This document shows positions 18,152 through 27,104 of a stretch of DNA of 64,000 bases, piece by piece (within the stretch, counting starts at the first letter, position 1; each line of letters begins with the position of its first letter). The notes under the pieces are model-generated. The model worked only from the letters and a program-made list of their open reading frames with translations. It ran no database searches and was not told the origin of the DNA. This DNA comes from Krasilnikovia cinnamomea. GTDB taxonomy: Bacteria; Actinomycetota; Actinomycetes; Mycobacteriales; Micromonosporaceae. The stretch is from assembly GCF_004217545.1 (NCBI RefSeq), contig NZ_SHKY01000001.1, forward strand, positions 7,192,001-7,256,000. The letters run 5' to 3'. The position numbers and the translations under genes are program-made.

Positions 18152-18201
18152 CAAAGGTCACCCCGCCGCAGGCCGATGGTCGATGCAATTCGTACGACCA
18201 T
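18152..18201 (+). promoter_or_regulatory. Putative FliA (sigma-28)-like promoter and overlapping palindrome before the chemoreceptor
   Basis: CAAA (18152-18155), 16 nt, then GCCGATGG (18172-18179) resembles the flagellar sigma promoter form TAAA-N15-GCCGATAA. An inverted repeat ATGGTCG/CGACCAT (18176-18182, 18195-18201) overlaps the expected start of transcription and ends just before the ribosome site GGAG. Both are short and only suggestive. Confidence 0.35.
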
Positions 18202-18213
18202 TCTGGAGCCGTC

Positions 18214-19824
18214 ATGTTCAGTCGCCTGCGGGTAGGCCATCGACTTGCCGTCTGCTTCGCCTTGTTGATCGCCTTGCTGTCGGCCACCGCCACCGCCGGG
18301 TGGCAGGGCATGCACACGCAGAACGAGGTCGAGCAGCGCATCGCGGAACTGAGCACCGCGCGCGAGGCGATGCAGCAGTTCATCTACGAGGTCGCGGACG
18401 TCACCGGCTGGCAGGGCCTGCTCATCGCTGACGCCTCGGTCGTCGGCGGCGTCGCGGCCACCGACCCGAAGTCGTACAACCGCGCGGGCGAGCTGGAGGC
18501 CAAGGACGCCCTGTACGCGGCGATCGACGCGGCCGAGAAGGCGCCGTTCACCGCCGCCGAGCACGCCGAGGTGGCGAAGCTGCGCGGCATCTGGGACGGC
18601 TTCTTCGTCGACGACGACCGGATCGTGACCCTGCTGCGCCAGGACACGCTGGCGGCGCGGGCCGAGGCGCTCAAGAGCATCAACGAGGGTGTCTCCAACG
18701 ACGCGTACACCAGGAGCATCGAGATCAACGACCGGGTACGCGAGTCCACCCAGGCCCGTACGGACGCGCTGAAGGCCGAGGCGGCGCGGGCCCGGACCAT
18801 GGGCAACGTGATGCTGGGCAGCACCCTCGCCGCGGCCGTCCTGCTGGCCGTGACAGCCGCGGTGGCCGTGACCCGCTCGATCGTTCGTCCACTGCGCACA
18901 GTGACGCAGACCCTCGGACGGCTGGCGGAGGGTGACCTGACCGCGCGCACCGGAGTGCAGCGCCGTGACGAGCTGGGCGCCCTTGGTACCGCCGTGGACG
19001 CCAGCGGGCAGGCGTTGCAGACCGCGATGCGGCAGGTACTGACCGGAGCCGGGGCGGTGGCCGAGTTGTCGGGCCGGCTGTCCGGTGTGGCCGAACGCAT
19101 GGCCGCCTCCGCCTACCAGGCCCGGCGCCGCGCCACGGACGTCTCGGGCGCCGCGGACAACGTCCGCACCAGCCTGCGCACCGTCGTGGCGGGCAGCGGC
19201 GACGTCGGCACCGCGATCGCCCGCATCGGCTCCAGCGCCGAGGCGGCCGCCCAGATCGCCAGCGAGGCGGTCACCACCGCCACTGACACCGCCGCCACGA
19301 TCACCCGGCTCGGCACCTCGTCGACCGAGATCAGCAACATCGTCGCGCTCATCGACGGCATCGCCGCCCAGACCAACCTGCTGGCGCTGAACGCCACCAT
19401 CGAGGCCGCCCGCGCCGGCGACCAGGGCAAGGGCTTCGCCGTGGTGGCCGGGGAGGTCAAGGACCTCGCCCAGGAGACGGCCCGGGCCACCGGCGACATC
19501 AGCGGCAAGGTCCGCACGATCCAGACCGACACCGGTTCGGCGATCCACGCCATCGACGCCATCAGCGACGTCATCCGCCGCATCGACGACTTCCAGGAGA
19601 CCGTCGCGACCGCGATCGACGAGCAGACCCACGCCACCCGGCTGATCAACGACAGCCTGAACGAGGCGGCGGACAGCAGCGATCAGATCGCCGCCACCAT
19701 CGCCGAGCTGGCCGAGACGACCGAGAACACGGCCCGCGAGGTCGAGGAGGCCGCCGGGACCGCGACGGAACTGGCCGCCGCCAGCACGGCGCTGCACACG
19801 GCGATCGCCGAGTTCACCGTCTAG
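18214..19824 (+). CDS. Methyl-accepting chemotaxis protein with 4-helix-bundle sensor
   Basis: Membrane chemoreceptor of 536 aa. It has TM1 (VCFALLIALLSATATAGWQGM, about residues 12-33), an all-helical periplasmic 4HB-type sensor (about 35-190), TM2 (LGSTLAAAVLLAVTAAVAV), HAMP (RPLRTVTQTLGRLAEGDLTAR), and the signalling domain with tip NLLALNATIEAARAGDQGKG and the typical trailing FAVVAGEVKDLAQETA. ATG 18214 has GGAG upstream. It follows the PilZ gene by 114 bp and may have its own flagellar-type promoter. No CheB/CheR-binding pentapeptide is visible at the C-terminus. Confidence 0.93.
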   Translation: MFSRLRVGHRLAVCFALLIALLSATATAGWQGMHTQNEVEQRIAELSTAREAMQQFIYEVADVTGWQGLLIADASVVGGVAATDPKSYNRAGELEAKDALYAAIDAAEKAPFTAAEHAEVAKLRGIWDGFFVDDDRIVTLLRQDTLAARAEALKSINEGVSNDAYTRSIEINDRVRESTQARTDALKAEAARARTMGNVMLGSTLAAAVLLAVTAAVAVTRSIVRPLRTVTQTLGRLAEGDLTARTGVQRRDELGALGTAVDASGQALQTAMRQVLTGAGAVAELSGRLSGVAERMAASAYQARRRATDVSGAADNVRTSLRTVVAGSGDVGTAIARIGSSAEAAAQIASEAVTTATDTAATITRLGTSSTEISNIVALIDGIAAQTNLLALNATIEAARAGDQGKGFAVVAGEVKDLAQETARATGDISGKVRTIQTDTGSAIHAIDAISDVIRRIDDFQETVATAIDEQTHATRLINDSLNEAADSSDQIAATIAELAETTENTAREVEEAAGTATELAAASTALHTAIAEFTV

Positions 19825-19923
19825 GTCCCGCATAACCCGGCCCGCCGCCGGTCGTTGAGGTCCACGACGTCACGTCGGAACCACCGTCACGGGCCCGGCG
19901 GCAGCAGGTGACCGGGGGCCGGG

Positions 19924-20898
19924 TTGAATCCGCAGCAGCAGTATCCACGGCAGAGCGACAGGTTCGTGAAGTCGTACCGGTATCTGCGCTCCGCCCTGGT
20001 CGGCCTGTTGCTCTGCCTCGGGGTGGCGGTGTTCTTCCAGACCGCGAAGCAGGGTCTGCACCCGCTGGCCTCGGTCAGCGCCTACTACTACACCCCCGCC
20101 CAGGCGATCTTCGTCGGCGCGCTCATCGGCATGGCCGTCTGCATGATCGCGTTGCAGGGCACCACCGGCGTCGAGGAGATGTTCCTGAACCTGGGTGGCA
20201 TGTGCGCCGCGGTCGTCGCGATCGTGCCCACCTCCCGGGGCGAGGACTACCGCACCGCGGTCGACGCCTGCGCGGACGCGGCCGGCCCGCTGATGACCGA
20301 GAAGGCGGCGGGCGGCGCGGACTGCCCCACGGTCCTGGCGCTGGCCGACGCCACCCGGGCCAATGTGGAGAACAACATGGTCGCGCTGCTGGCCGTGGGC
20401 CTGCTCGGGCTGGTCGCCGCGGTGCTGTTCGCGCGCCGCGACGGCGCGACCGGCCGGGGCTTCCGGTGGGCGTTCGCGGTGGCCGCGACGGCGTACGCGG
20501 CGGCGGGTGTCGCGTTCGCGGTGAGCGTCTCGTGGTTCGTCGACTACGCCCACTACGTCTCCGCGATCGGCCTGTTCCTGTGCATCATCGTGGTGACGGT
20601 GGCCAACGCGCTGCGGCACGGGGGCACCGGGTCCGGCGGCGCCGCAGGGGTGGCGCGGACACTGAGGGCCGCGGGCGGTGTCCTGGTCCGGCCGCCGCAC
20701 CGCTTCGACCGGTACGCCTGGATCGCGTGGGCCATGGTGGTGGTCGCGGTGGCCGGTGCCGTACTGGTGATCGTCAATGCCTTCGCGCTGTTCTGGCTCG
20801 AGATCGCCGTGGCCCTGCTGTTCGCCGTGTTCTGGACGGTGCAGACCATCGAGCAGCTGCCGCGGCCGGTCGCCGCGGCGGGCACCGACCCGGCCTGA
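19924..20898 (+). CDS. Polytopic membrane protein of unknown function
   Basis: A 324-aa protein with about seven predicted membrane segments, including LVGLLLCLGVAVFFQ, IFVGALIGMAVCMIALQG, ALLAVGLLGLVAAVLF, YVSAIGLFLCIIVVTVANA and a final pair near 265-305. A loop of about 60 residues with two Cys (VDACADAAG, GADCPTV) follows TM3 and is probably outside the cell. The start is TTG 19924; no ATG or GTG fits. No catalytic motif is recognised. It stands alone between the chemoreceptor and the Stealth locus. Confidence 0.75.
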   Translation: MNPQQQYPRQSDRFVKSYRYLRSALVGLLLCLGVAVFFQTAKQGLHPLASVSAYYYTPAQAIFVGALIGMAVCMIALQGTTGVEEMFLNLGGMCAAVVAIVPTSRGEDYRTAVDACADAAGPLMTEKAAGGADCPTVLALADATRANVENNMVALLAVGLLGLVAAVLFARRDGATGRGFRWAFAVAATAYAAAGVAFAVSVSWFVDYAHYVSAIGLFLCIIVVTVANALRHGGTGSGGAAGVARTLRAAGGVLVRPPHRFDRYAWIAWAMVVVAVAGAVLVIVNAFALFWLEIAVALLFAVFWTVQTIEQLPRPVAAAGTDPA

Positions 20899-21150
20899 CG
20901 GGGCACCCGCCGGGCGGATCGGCGCTCCGTACCCGATTCGTCGCGCGCTGTCGGGTTGGCGAGGCGCGGTCCAGCCAATCAGGCTAATCGCTCTTATACG
21001 CATTCATACGTTACGACCGGTCGATTCCCCCCAGGGCTCTCCGTGTCAGCGCGTCGCATCTAAATCAGCTTAAGCGCGGACATGTCACCCCGACTTTTCG
21101 GGCATCTCTGTCACCCGATCACCATGAGCTAGTCACGTAGAGAGACGAGT

Positions 21151-21179
21151 TTGTTTCACTCGCGTCTAGTTACTAGATT
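21151..21179 (+). promoter_or_regulatory. Probable sigma-70-type promoter of the Stealth locus
   Basis: TTGTTT (21151-21156), an exact 17-nt spacer, and TAGATT (21174-21179) fit a housekeeping (HrdB-type) promoter. Transcription would start near 21186, giving a leader of about 70 nt before ATG 21256. Confidence 0.55.
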
Positions 21180-21191
21180 CGGGGCCCACCA

Positions 21192-21204
21192 CGGAAAGTG
21201 GCAG
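21192..21204 (+). repeat. 13-mer CGGAAAGTGGCAG, copy 1
   Basis: This 13-base sequence is repeated exactly at 24241-24253. Each copy precedes a Stealth-domain gene. At this copy it lies in the leader, about 50 nt before the preferred start, and does not serve as the Shine-Dalgarno of that start. Confidence 0.5.
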
Positions 21205-21255
21205 ACGTAACGGGGGTCCGACCGAGATGTGTCACGTCACCCCGGAGAGCGCGGA

Positions 21256-23115
21256 ATGATCGCCCTCCGGCTCTACCGACTGCTGCCGAAGAGCCACCGC
21301 CTGCGGATGCTGGAGGTGCTCCCGCCCCACCGGCAACTCTGGCTGGTGCGCCGGCTCACGCGCCAGCGCGCGCTGGGCCGCCCCGCGCAGCCCGGTGCCC
21401 TCATTCGCGCGCGCGACCGGGGCCGGACCATCCGCGCCCGCGTGGTGAACGACATGACCCCGGCGGCGGCGTGGCGGCAGAACCTGGACGTGGTGACCGG
21501 GGCCCTGGACCGTGCCGGAATTGACTACTTCTGCGTGCGTCCGCTGCAGCACACACACAGCGTTGTTGCAGTCAATGCTACGGACAGTAAGCGGACGCTC
21601 GACGCGTTGCGTACCGATGAGCAACTGCGCGGGGCTCAGGTGCTGGTGGGCCGGATCGACGACGAGGGCTTCCGGGCCGGACGGCACCTCAGGAACGGCA
21701 TCCAGGTCCACTTCCCGATCACCGACCCCAGGGGCACCACGGTCCTCGGCAGTGGTTCGGCCTGCGAGATCGAGCTCTGGCGGGAGGTGCCCAGCCAGCT
21801 CGGCGAGCCCGCCACGATCGTCGGCCCCCGGCGCAACCGGGTGGCCAGCACACTGCCCCTGCAGGGCGAGCCGGCCCAGGTGGAGGCGGCGGCCCTCAAC
21901 AGCATGCTGCCGCCCGACGGCGGCGCCCGGTACCGCTCCCGGTCGGAGTTCGCCGTCCCGCTGCCCGACGACGTCCGCTTCCCCATCGACGCGGTCTTCA
22001 CCTGGGTCGACGGCGACGATCCGGACTGGCGGGAACGGAAGAACGCCGCCCTCACGGCATTCGGCCACCAGAAGATCAACACGATCGCCACGAACCACTC
22101 CCGGTTCATCAGCCGCGACGAACTGAAGTACGCGCTGCGCTCGATCGTCTCCTTCGCCCCGTGGATCAGGCACATCTACCTGGTGACCGACGACCAGATC
22201 CCGCCGTGGCTGGACGCTTCCGCGCCCGGGCTGACCGTCGTCAGCCACCGCGAGCTGTTCGGCGACACCGGCGTGCTGCCGACCTTCAACTCGCACGCCA
22301 TCGAATCCCGGCTGCACCTCATTCCGGGCCTCGCCGAGCACTTCATCTACTTCAACGACGACATGTTCATCGGCCGGCCGATCGCACCGACGGCGTTCTT
22401 CCACGCCAACGGCATCGCGAAGTTCTTCCTGTCGTCCGCGCAGCTCGAAGCCGGCCCGGCCACGATCTACGACGCGCCGGTCACCGCGGCCGGCAAGAAC
22501 AACCGGCGGCACATCCTGGAGCGGTTCGGCCGCGCCATCAGCCAGAAGATGCAGCACGTCCCGTACCCGCTGCAGAAGAGCGTGCTGCAGGAGATCGAGG
22601 ACACGTACTCCGAGGACGTGCTGCAGACCGCGTCGCACCCGTTCCGGCACCCCGAGGACCTGTCGATCCCGTCGTCGCTGCAGCACTACTGGTCGTACCT
22701 GACCGGGCGGGCCGTGCCGGGTCAGATCAAGTACACGTACGCCGATCTCGCGCACCCGTCGACGCCGGTCCAGCTCGCGTTCCTGCTGGCGCGGCGGCAC
22801 TGCGACGTCTTCTGCCTCAACGACACCGACTCGGCGACGGTGGCTCTCGGCGAGCAGGAGGCCATGATGGAGGGCTTCCTGCCGCAGTACTTCCCGTTCC
22901 GTTCCCCCTTCGAACTGCCCGACGACGTCGCGGCCGCCCGGGCGGAGTTCAGCGCCACCGAACTGGCCAGGGCCGGGCGGGCCGGCCAGCCGGTCCTGCC
23001 CCGGCAGCTCGCCGCCGCCGCGGCGGAGACGCGTTCCGCCACGCCGTCCACCGTCGACGAATCCCCGGGGCGCGGCGAGACCGGCAGCCGGCGGCAGAAG
23101 CAGGAGTCAGCGTGA
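21256..23115 (+). CDS. Stealth-family sugar-phosphate transferase
   Basis: Stealth proteins transfer hexose-1-phosphate units from nucleotide sugars to build phosphate-linked capsule polymers (as SacB of Neisseria and mycobacterial CpsY). The four conserved regions are present in the 619-aa product: CR1 IDAVFTWVDGDDPDW (about residue 243), CR2 from RDELKYALRS (about 287) through LVTDDQ, LPTFNSHAIES and FNDDMFIGRP (about 366), CR3 near QHVPYPLQKSVLQEIE (about 433), and CR4 CDVFCLND (about 515). An N-terminal segment (about 65-230) aligns with the middle part of the fusion protein at 24255. I chose ATG 21256, with GGAG 8 nt upstream, over GTG 21229. There are no membrane segments. The sugar donor cannot be read from sequence. 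Confidence 0.92.
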   Translation: MIALRLYRLLPKSHRLRMLEVLPPHRQLWLVRRLTRQRALGRPAQPGALIRARDRGRTIRARVVNDMTPAAAWRQNLDVVTGALDRAGIDYFCVRPLQHTHSVVAVNATDSKRTLDALRTDEQLRGAQVLVGRIDDEGFRAGRHLRNGIQVHFPITDPRGTTVLGSGSACEIELWREVPSQLGEPATIVGPRRNRVASTLPLQGEPAQVEAAALNSMLPPDGGARYRSRSEFAVPLPDDVRFPIDAVFTWVDGDDPDWRERKNAALTAFGHQKINTIATNHSRFISRDELKYALRSIVSFAPWIRHIYLVTDDQIPPWLDASAPGLTVVSHRELFGDTGVLPTFNSHAIESRLHLIPGLAEHFIYFNDDMFIGRPIAPTAFFHANGIAKFFLSSAQLEAGPATIYDAPVTAAGKNNRRHILERFGRAISQKMQHVPYPLQKSVLQEIEDTYSEDVLQTASHPFRHPEDLSIPSSLQHYWSYLTGRAVPGQIKYTYADLAHPSTPVQLAFLLARRHCDVFCLNDTDSATVALGEQEAMMEGFLPQYFPFRSPFELPDDVAAARAEFSATELARAGRAGQPVLPRQLAAAAAETRSATPSTVDESPGRGETGSRRQKQESA

Positions 23116-24164
23116 AACCCGCAGCACCGATCGGCCCCGCGTCCGGCAGGCCGGGAGTGATGCGCAAAATCGCCGCCCGGGCCCGGCGAAGCGCGGGTGC
23201 GCTGCCCACCGCGTGGCAGGCCGCCCGTGCGCTGCTGCCGACCCGGCCACTGAGGAACACCGCCGACGTGCGCTACGCGGCCGTCCTCGACGGCCGGACG
23301 CTGAACCTGGACATCGCGCTGCCCGCCGGCACGGCGACCCCGCCCCGCGACGCGGCGATCGTCTTCACCGGTCGCCGGCACCGGCACACCGCCCCCGCCC
23401 GCATCCGGACGGTCGAGGACGGCGTGGTCCGCCTGTCCGCGACCGTCCTGCTCGGCGAGGACGGCGTCGGTGTGCACACCGAGGGCCAGTGGCAGCTCTC
23501 CTGCGTGATCACCGACGCGGCGGGCAGGCGCAGCACCCATCCCCTGATCGGCGCGCCCGAACCGCGTTGGCCGTCCGACGGCCCGACCATGCTGGCGCCG
23601 CTGTGCCCCCGCACCGGCCGCAGGTACGAGGTGATGACGCTCCCGGACGGCCGGACCGGCCTGACCGTGCGGCGTTCGGGACGCCTCGCCGAGGTGGTCG
23701 ACATCCGCGCGGGCTGGACCGGTAACGCGCTGGAGATCCGGACCACCGGATTCCGGTACGGCCGGGCACCGGAGCTGCGGTTCACCCTGCGCGACGACGG
23801 CGCCACCCACACCGTGACGACCACGCTCGACGGCGACCGGATCTTCGCTGATCTGCCGGTGCAGCGGCTCGCGGAGACGGTGACCACGCAGGAACGGCTG
23901 TGGGACCTGCACCTGATCGCCGACGGGCGCACCGTGCGGCTCAACAGCGTGCTCACCGACCTGACCCGGCCCAAGACGGTGTTGCGCCCACCGACGAGCA
24001 TCGTCTCGGTCGGCAGCGGCGTGGCCGTCCGCGTCCGGCCGTACTTCACCCCGCGCGGTCATCTCGTGCTGGCCTGCCTGCGGCTCGCGTCCGCGCCGGC
24101 CCCCCGCCCGGCATCCGACGACCCGGAGATCATCCCGGCCGGGGCACGGACACGTACTGACTGA
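23112..24164 (+). CDS. Unknown protein of the Stealth locus, probably beta-rich
   Basis: A 350-aa protein starting at GTG 23112 that overlaps the Stealth stop (GTGA), with AGGAG 5 nt before. A basic N-terminus (about 1-45) precedes a run of short alternating hydrophobic strands, such as YAAVLDGRTLNLDIALP, DGVVRLSATVLL, ALEIRTTGFRYG and RLWDLHLIADGRTVRLNS. This looks like two or three immunoglobulin-like beta domains, as found beside polymer glycosyltransferases and teichoic-acid-type transferases. No catalytic motif is seen. Tight coupling suggests that it binds or guides the Stealth enzyme or its polymer. The function is not assigned. Confidence 0.75.
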   Translation: MKPAAPIGPASGRPGVMRKIAARARRSAGALPTAWQAARALLPTRPLRNTADVRYAAVLDGRTLNLDIALPAGTATPPRDAAIVFTGRRHRHTAPARIRTVEDGVVRLSATVLLGEDGVGVHTEGQWQLSCVITDAAGRRSTHPLIGAPEPRWPSDGPTMLAPLCPRTGRRYEVMTLPDGRTGLTVRRSGRLAEVVDIRAGWTGNALEIRTTGFRYGRAPELRFTLRDDGATHTVTTTLDGDRIFADLPVQRLAETVTTQERLWDLHLIADGRTVRLNSVLTDLTRPKTVLRPPTSIVSVGSGVAVRVRPYFTPRGHLVLACLRLASAPAPRPASDDPEIIPAGARTRTD

Positions 24165-24179
24165 GGAACAGACCAACGG

Positions 24180-24199
24180 TTCCGGGTCGGCCGGCCCGG
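24180..24199 (+). repeat. Near-perfect GC palindrome in the gap between two Stealth-locus genes
   Basis: A 20-bp palindrome with one mismatched pair (TCCGGG...CCCGGA) lies in the 90-bp gap between the beta-rich gene and the GT4-Stealth gene. It could be a partial terminator or a processing hairpin that tunes expression of the second half of the locus. Confidence 0.35.
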
Positions 24200-24240
24200 A
24201 CCACGTACCCGGCGGCCGTACTCGCGCGGATCGCAAGCTT

Positions 24241-24253
24241 CGGAAAGTGGCAG
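24241..24253 (+). repeat. 13-mer CGGAAAGTGGCAG, copy 2 (contains the ribosome-binding site)
   Basis: This is an exact copy of the 13-mer at 21192-21204. Here GGAAAG is correctly placed to be the Shine-Dalgarno of ATG 24255. Confidence 0.5.
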
Positions 24254-24254
24254 C

Positions 24255-27104
24255 ATGAAGATCACGTTTTTGCTCACCTGGGCTGACGCCGTCGGCGGCA
24301 CCGAGCGCATGATCCTGCGCCAGGCCAGCTGGCTGGCCCAGCGGCACGACGTCGAGGTCGTCAGCGTCTTCAAGACCCGGTCGGCGCCGGCGTTCGAGGT
24401 CGACGACCGGGTCCGGATGACGTACCTCGTGGACGCCACGACGCAGATCCAGCGCGCCATCCACAACGACGCCCTCGACGAGCAGACCTGCCGGGCGCTC
24501 GCGGAGTCGCCGAGCACCCTGGTGGACCCGGGCTGGGAGGGTGCCTTCAACGCGCTCGCCGACCTCGAGCTGGAGCGTGTCCTGCCGGCCTCGGACACCG
24601 ACGTCATCGTGTCCAGCACGCCGGCCCTGCTGGCCGTCGCCGCCACCCTGGCGCCGCAGGCCGCACTCGTACACCAGGAGCACCGGGTCACCGAGCTGCG
24701 CGGCCCGTCCGGCGGCCCGTTCCGCATCTTCACGCCCCGCGCCGACGCCGTGGTGCTGCTCTCCCAGCCGACCCGGGACTGGTTCGCCAACCTCCTGCAG
24801 GACGCCGCTCCCCGCCTGGAGATCATCGCGAACACGCTGGAGCCGGGCTACCGGCCGCTGTCGAGCCGGGCGACCGACACCATCCTCTGGGCCGGACGCC
24901 TCACCGCGGAGAAGCAGCCGCTACATGCCGTCCGGGCCTTCGCCGCGATCGCCGCCGAGCACCCCGGCTGGGTGCTGCGGTTCTACGGTGACGGCCCCGA
25001 GGCCGACCGGATCCGCCGGGAGGCCGCCGCGCACCGCCTCGGCAGCCGGGTCCAGGTCGCCGGCAACAGCCCCGTGCTCGACCAGGAGTGGGCGAAGGCG
25101 TCGATCGCGCTGCTGACCTCCCGCACCGAGTGTTTCCCGCTGGTCATCATGGAGGCGATGGCGGCCGCCGTCCCGGTCGTCGCGTACGACTGCCCGAACG
25201 GGCCGCGGGAACTGATCCGCGACGGTGAAACCGGCTTCCTCGTCGCGCCGGACGACACCGACCAGCTCGCCGCCACGCTGAGCAAGGTGATGGGCGACGC
25301 CGAACTGCGCCACCGGATGGGCGAGGCGGCGCTGGAACACACCGCACGGTTCGAGATCGACCCGATCATGCGCCGCTGGGAGGAGCTCTACACCGACCTG
25401 GTCGCCGAGCGGGCGCAGCCGGGCTGGCGGGACCGCCGGCTGCGGCGGATGGCCGCCTTCCGGGCGCAGCGGGCCGCGGCCGGCGCCCGGGACACCGCCC
25501 CCGTGGCGGGCAGCCAGAGCGCCGACGTGGAGACCTGGGCGGCGACCGTCCAGGAGTCCGTCCCGGGTCTGGTGTGGTCGAACGCGCAGCTCACCCGCGT
25601 CGAGGACGATCTGTCGGCGGCGGACGTCGCGGCGCGCAACCTCGCCTTCGCGGCCGACGCGCTCGAGGCCGCCGACGTCGACTTCTGGCTGGTGCCCAAG
25701 CCCTGGGCGACGCACACCGTGGGGGTCGCCGCGACGGACCGCGACGCCGCGATGGACGCCCTCACCAGGTACGGCACCGACCGGCCCGCCTACGGCGAAT
25801 TCCTCGACCAGCGCGGCCGGGGCCTCGGCGTCAAACCCGTGATCGAGCTGCCCGGCCTGGTCGCCGCCGACCGTTCCCGGGCGGTACGGGTCTTCGAGCC
25901 GGTGGTCACCTCCGGCCGGACCCTGCGTTTCGGCAGCGTGTACGGCTGCGTAGTCGAGTTCTGGGACGAGTCCGAGGACGGCACCCGGCTGCGGGCCGTC
26001 CGCCGCACCCCGGTCGGATACTCCGTGCCCAAGGCCGCGACGACCCGGGCGTCGGCGCACGTGCAGGACCGGCGGTACCCGACCCTGGAGCCGTTCACCC
26101 GGACCATGGTGAACGACGTCGACTTCCCCATCGACGTCGTCTACACGTGGGTGGACGGCAACGACCCCGCGTGGCGCGCCAAGCGCAGCGACCGGCTCGG
26201 GACGGCCGGCGCGTCCACGGACGGCACCTCCGACGCCGCCGAGGGTTCCGCCCGCTACCGCGCCCGCGACGAGCTGCGCTACTCGTTGCGTTCGCTCGAC
26301 CTGTTCGCGCCGTGGGTGCGCAACATCTGGCTGGTCACCGACGACCAGCGCCCCGCATGGCTGGACCTCGACCACCCGCGGGTGAAGGTCGTCGACCACC
26401 GGGAGATCTTCACCGATCCGGCCGCGCTGCCCACGTTCAACTCGCACGCCATCGAGAGCCAGCTGCACCACATCCCCGGCCTCGCCGAGCATTTCCTCTA
26501 CCTCAACGACGACTTCTTCATCGGCCGCACCGTCCGGCCCGACACCTTCTTCACCCCCGGCGGGCTGCCGAAGTTCTTCACCTCGCCGACGCTGGTCGAC
26601 CCGACGCCGATCAGCGACGACGACGAGTTCAACATCACCGCGGCGAAGAACAACCGGGATCTGTTGAACGACCGCTTCGGCAAGACGCTCACCCAGGGTC
26701 TGCTGCATGCCCCGTACGCGCTGCGGCGCGGCACGCTGACCGCGATCGAGCAGGAGTTCGCCGAGCCGTTCCAGCGCACGATGCACAGCCGGGTCCGGGC
26801 CGCCTCCGACATCTCCCTGGTGTCGTCGTTCGCCCACTACTACGGACTGATCACCGGCCGGGCGGTCACCAGCGGCGACCTGAAGGTGGGCTTCGTCAAC
26901 GTGGGCCTGCGCGAGCACCACGCCCGGCTGGACCGGATGCTGCTCGCCCGCGGGCACGACGTGTTCTGCCTCAACGACTTCCACAACGCCGACGTGCCCG
27001 ACGACGAACAGAGCCAGCTCATCGACGCGTTCCTGCAGGCCTACTTCCCCGTGGCCAGCCAGTTCGAGCTGGGCAGTCCCCGCAACCGCCGGTGCACCGC
27101 ATGA
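24255..27104 (+). CDS. Fusion of GT4 glycosyltransferase and Stealth sugar-phosphate transferase
   Basis: A 949-aa protein with two enzymes in one chain. Residues 1 to about 375 are a GT-B fold GT4 glycosyltransferase: N-terminal GGTERM loop, WAGRLTAEKQPLHAVRAF, FYGDGPEADRIRREA, and the donor-site TECFPLVIMEAMAAAVPVV (about 290-308). A middle segment (about 425-610) aligns with the N-terminal segment of the other Stealth protein (both have V-x-x-THSV/THTV and an ATD step). The C-terminal Stealth module has CR1 IDVVYTWVDGNDPAW (about 625), CR2 RDELRYSLRS to LNDDFFIGR (about 671-758), CR3 LLHAPYALRRGTL (about 816) and CR4 HDVFCLND (about 901). The chain could both add a sugar and link it by phosphate. 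The stop overlaps the next ATG. Confidence 0.92.
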   Translation: MKITFLLTWADAVGGTERMILRQASWLAQRHDVEVVSVFKTRSAPAFEVDDRVRMTYLVDATTQIQRAIHNDALDEQTCRALAESPSTLVDPGWEGAFNALADLELERVLPASDTDVIVSSTPALLAVAATLAPQAALVHQEHRVTELRGPSGGPFRIFTPRADAVVLLSQPTRDWFANLLQDAAPRLEIIANTLEPGYRPLSSRATDTILWAGRLTAEKQPLHAVRAFAAIAAEHPGWVLRFYGDGPEADRIRREAAAHRLGSRVQVAGNSPVLDQEWAKASIALLTSRTECFPLVIMEAMAAAVPVVAYDCPNGPRELIRDGETGFLVAPDDTDQLAATLSKVMGDAELRHRMGEAALEHTARFEIDPIMRRWEELYTDLVAERAQPGWRDRRLRRMAAFRAQRAAAGARDTAPVAGSQSADVETWAATVQESVPGLVWSNAQLTRVEDDLSAADVAARNLAFAADALEAADVDFWLVPKPWATHTVGVAATDRDAAMDALTRYGTDRPAYGEFLDQRGRGLGVKPVIELPGLVAADRSRAVRVFEPVVTSGRTLRFGSVYGCVVEFWDESEDGTRLRAVRRTPVGYSVPKAATTRASAHVQDRRYPTLEPFTRTMVNDVDFPIDVVYTWVDGNDPAWRAKRSDRLGTAGASTDGTSDAAEGSARYRARDELRYSLRSLDLFAPWVRNIWLVTDDQRPAWLDLDHPRVKVVDHREIFTDPAALPTFNSHAIESQLHHIPGLAEHFLYLNDDFFIGRTVRPDTFFTPGGLPKFFTSPTLVDPTPISDDDEFNITAAKNNRDLLNDRFGKTLTQGLLHAPYALRRGTLTAIEQEFAEPFQRTMHSRVRAASDISLVSSFAHYYGLITGRAVTSGDLKVGFVNVGLREHHARLDRMLLARGHDVFCLNDFHNADVPDDEQSQLIDAFLQAYFPVASQFELGSPRNRRCTA

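Larger units (their letters stand above)
20899..21255. other. 357-bp intergenic region upstream of the Stealth locus
   Basis: No gene is supported. The stretch 21000-21180 is clearly richer in A/T than its surroundings. It contains a small CCCGA/TCGGG hairpin (about 21090-21105), a good promoter at 21151-21179 and the 13-mer CGGAAAGTGGCAG at 21192-21204. Confidence 0.6.

Noticed and set aside
17290..19833. 847-aa minus-strand frame
   Set aside because: It is antisense to the PilZ protein and the chemoreceptor. No domain is seen.
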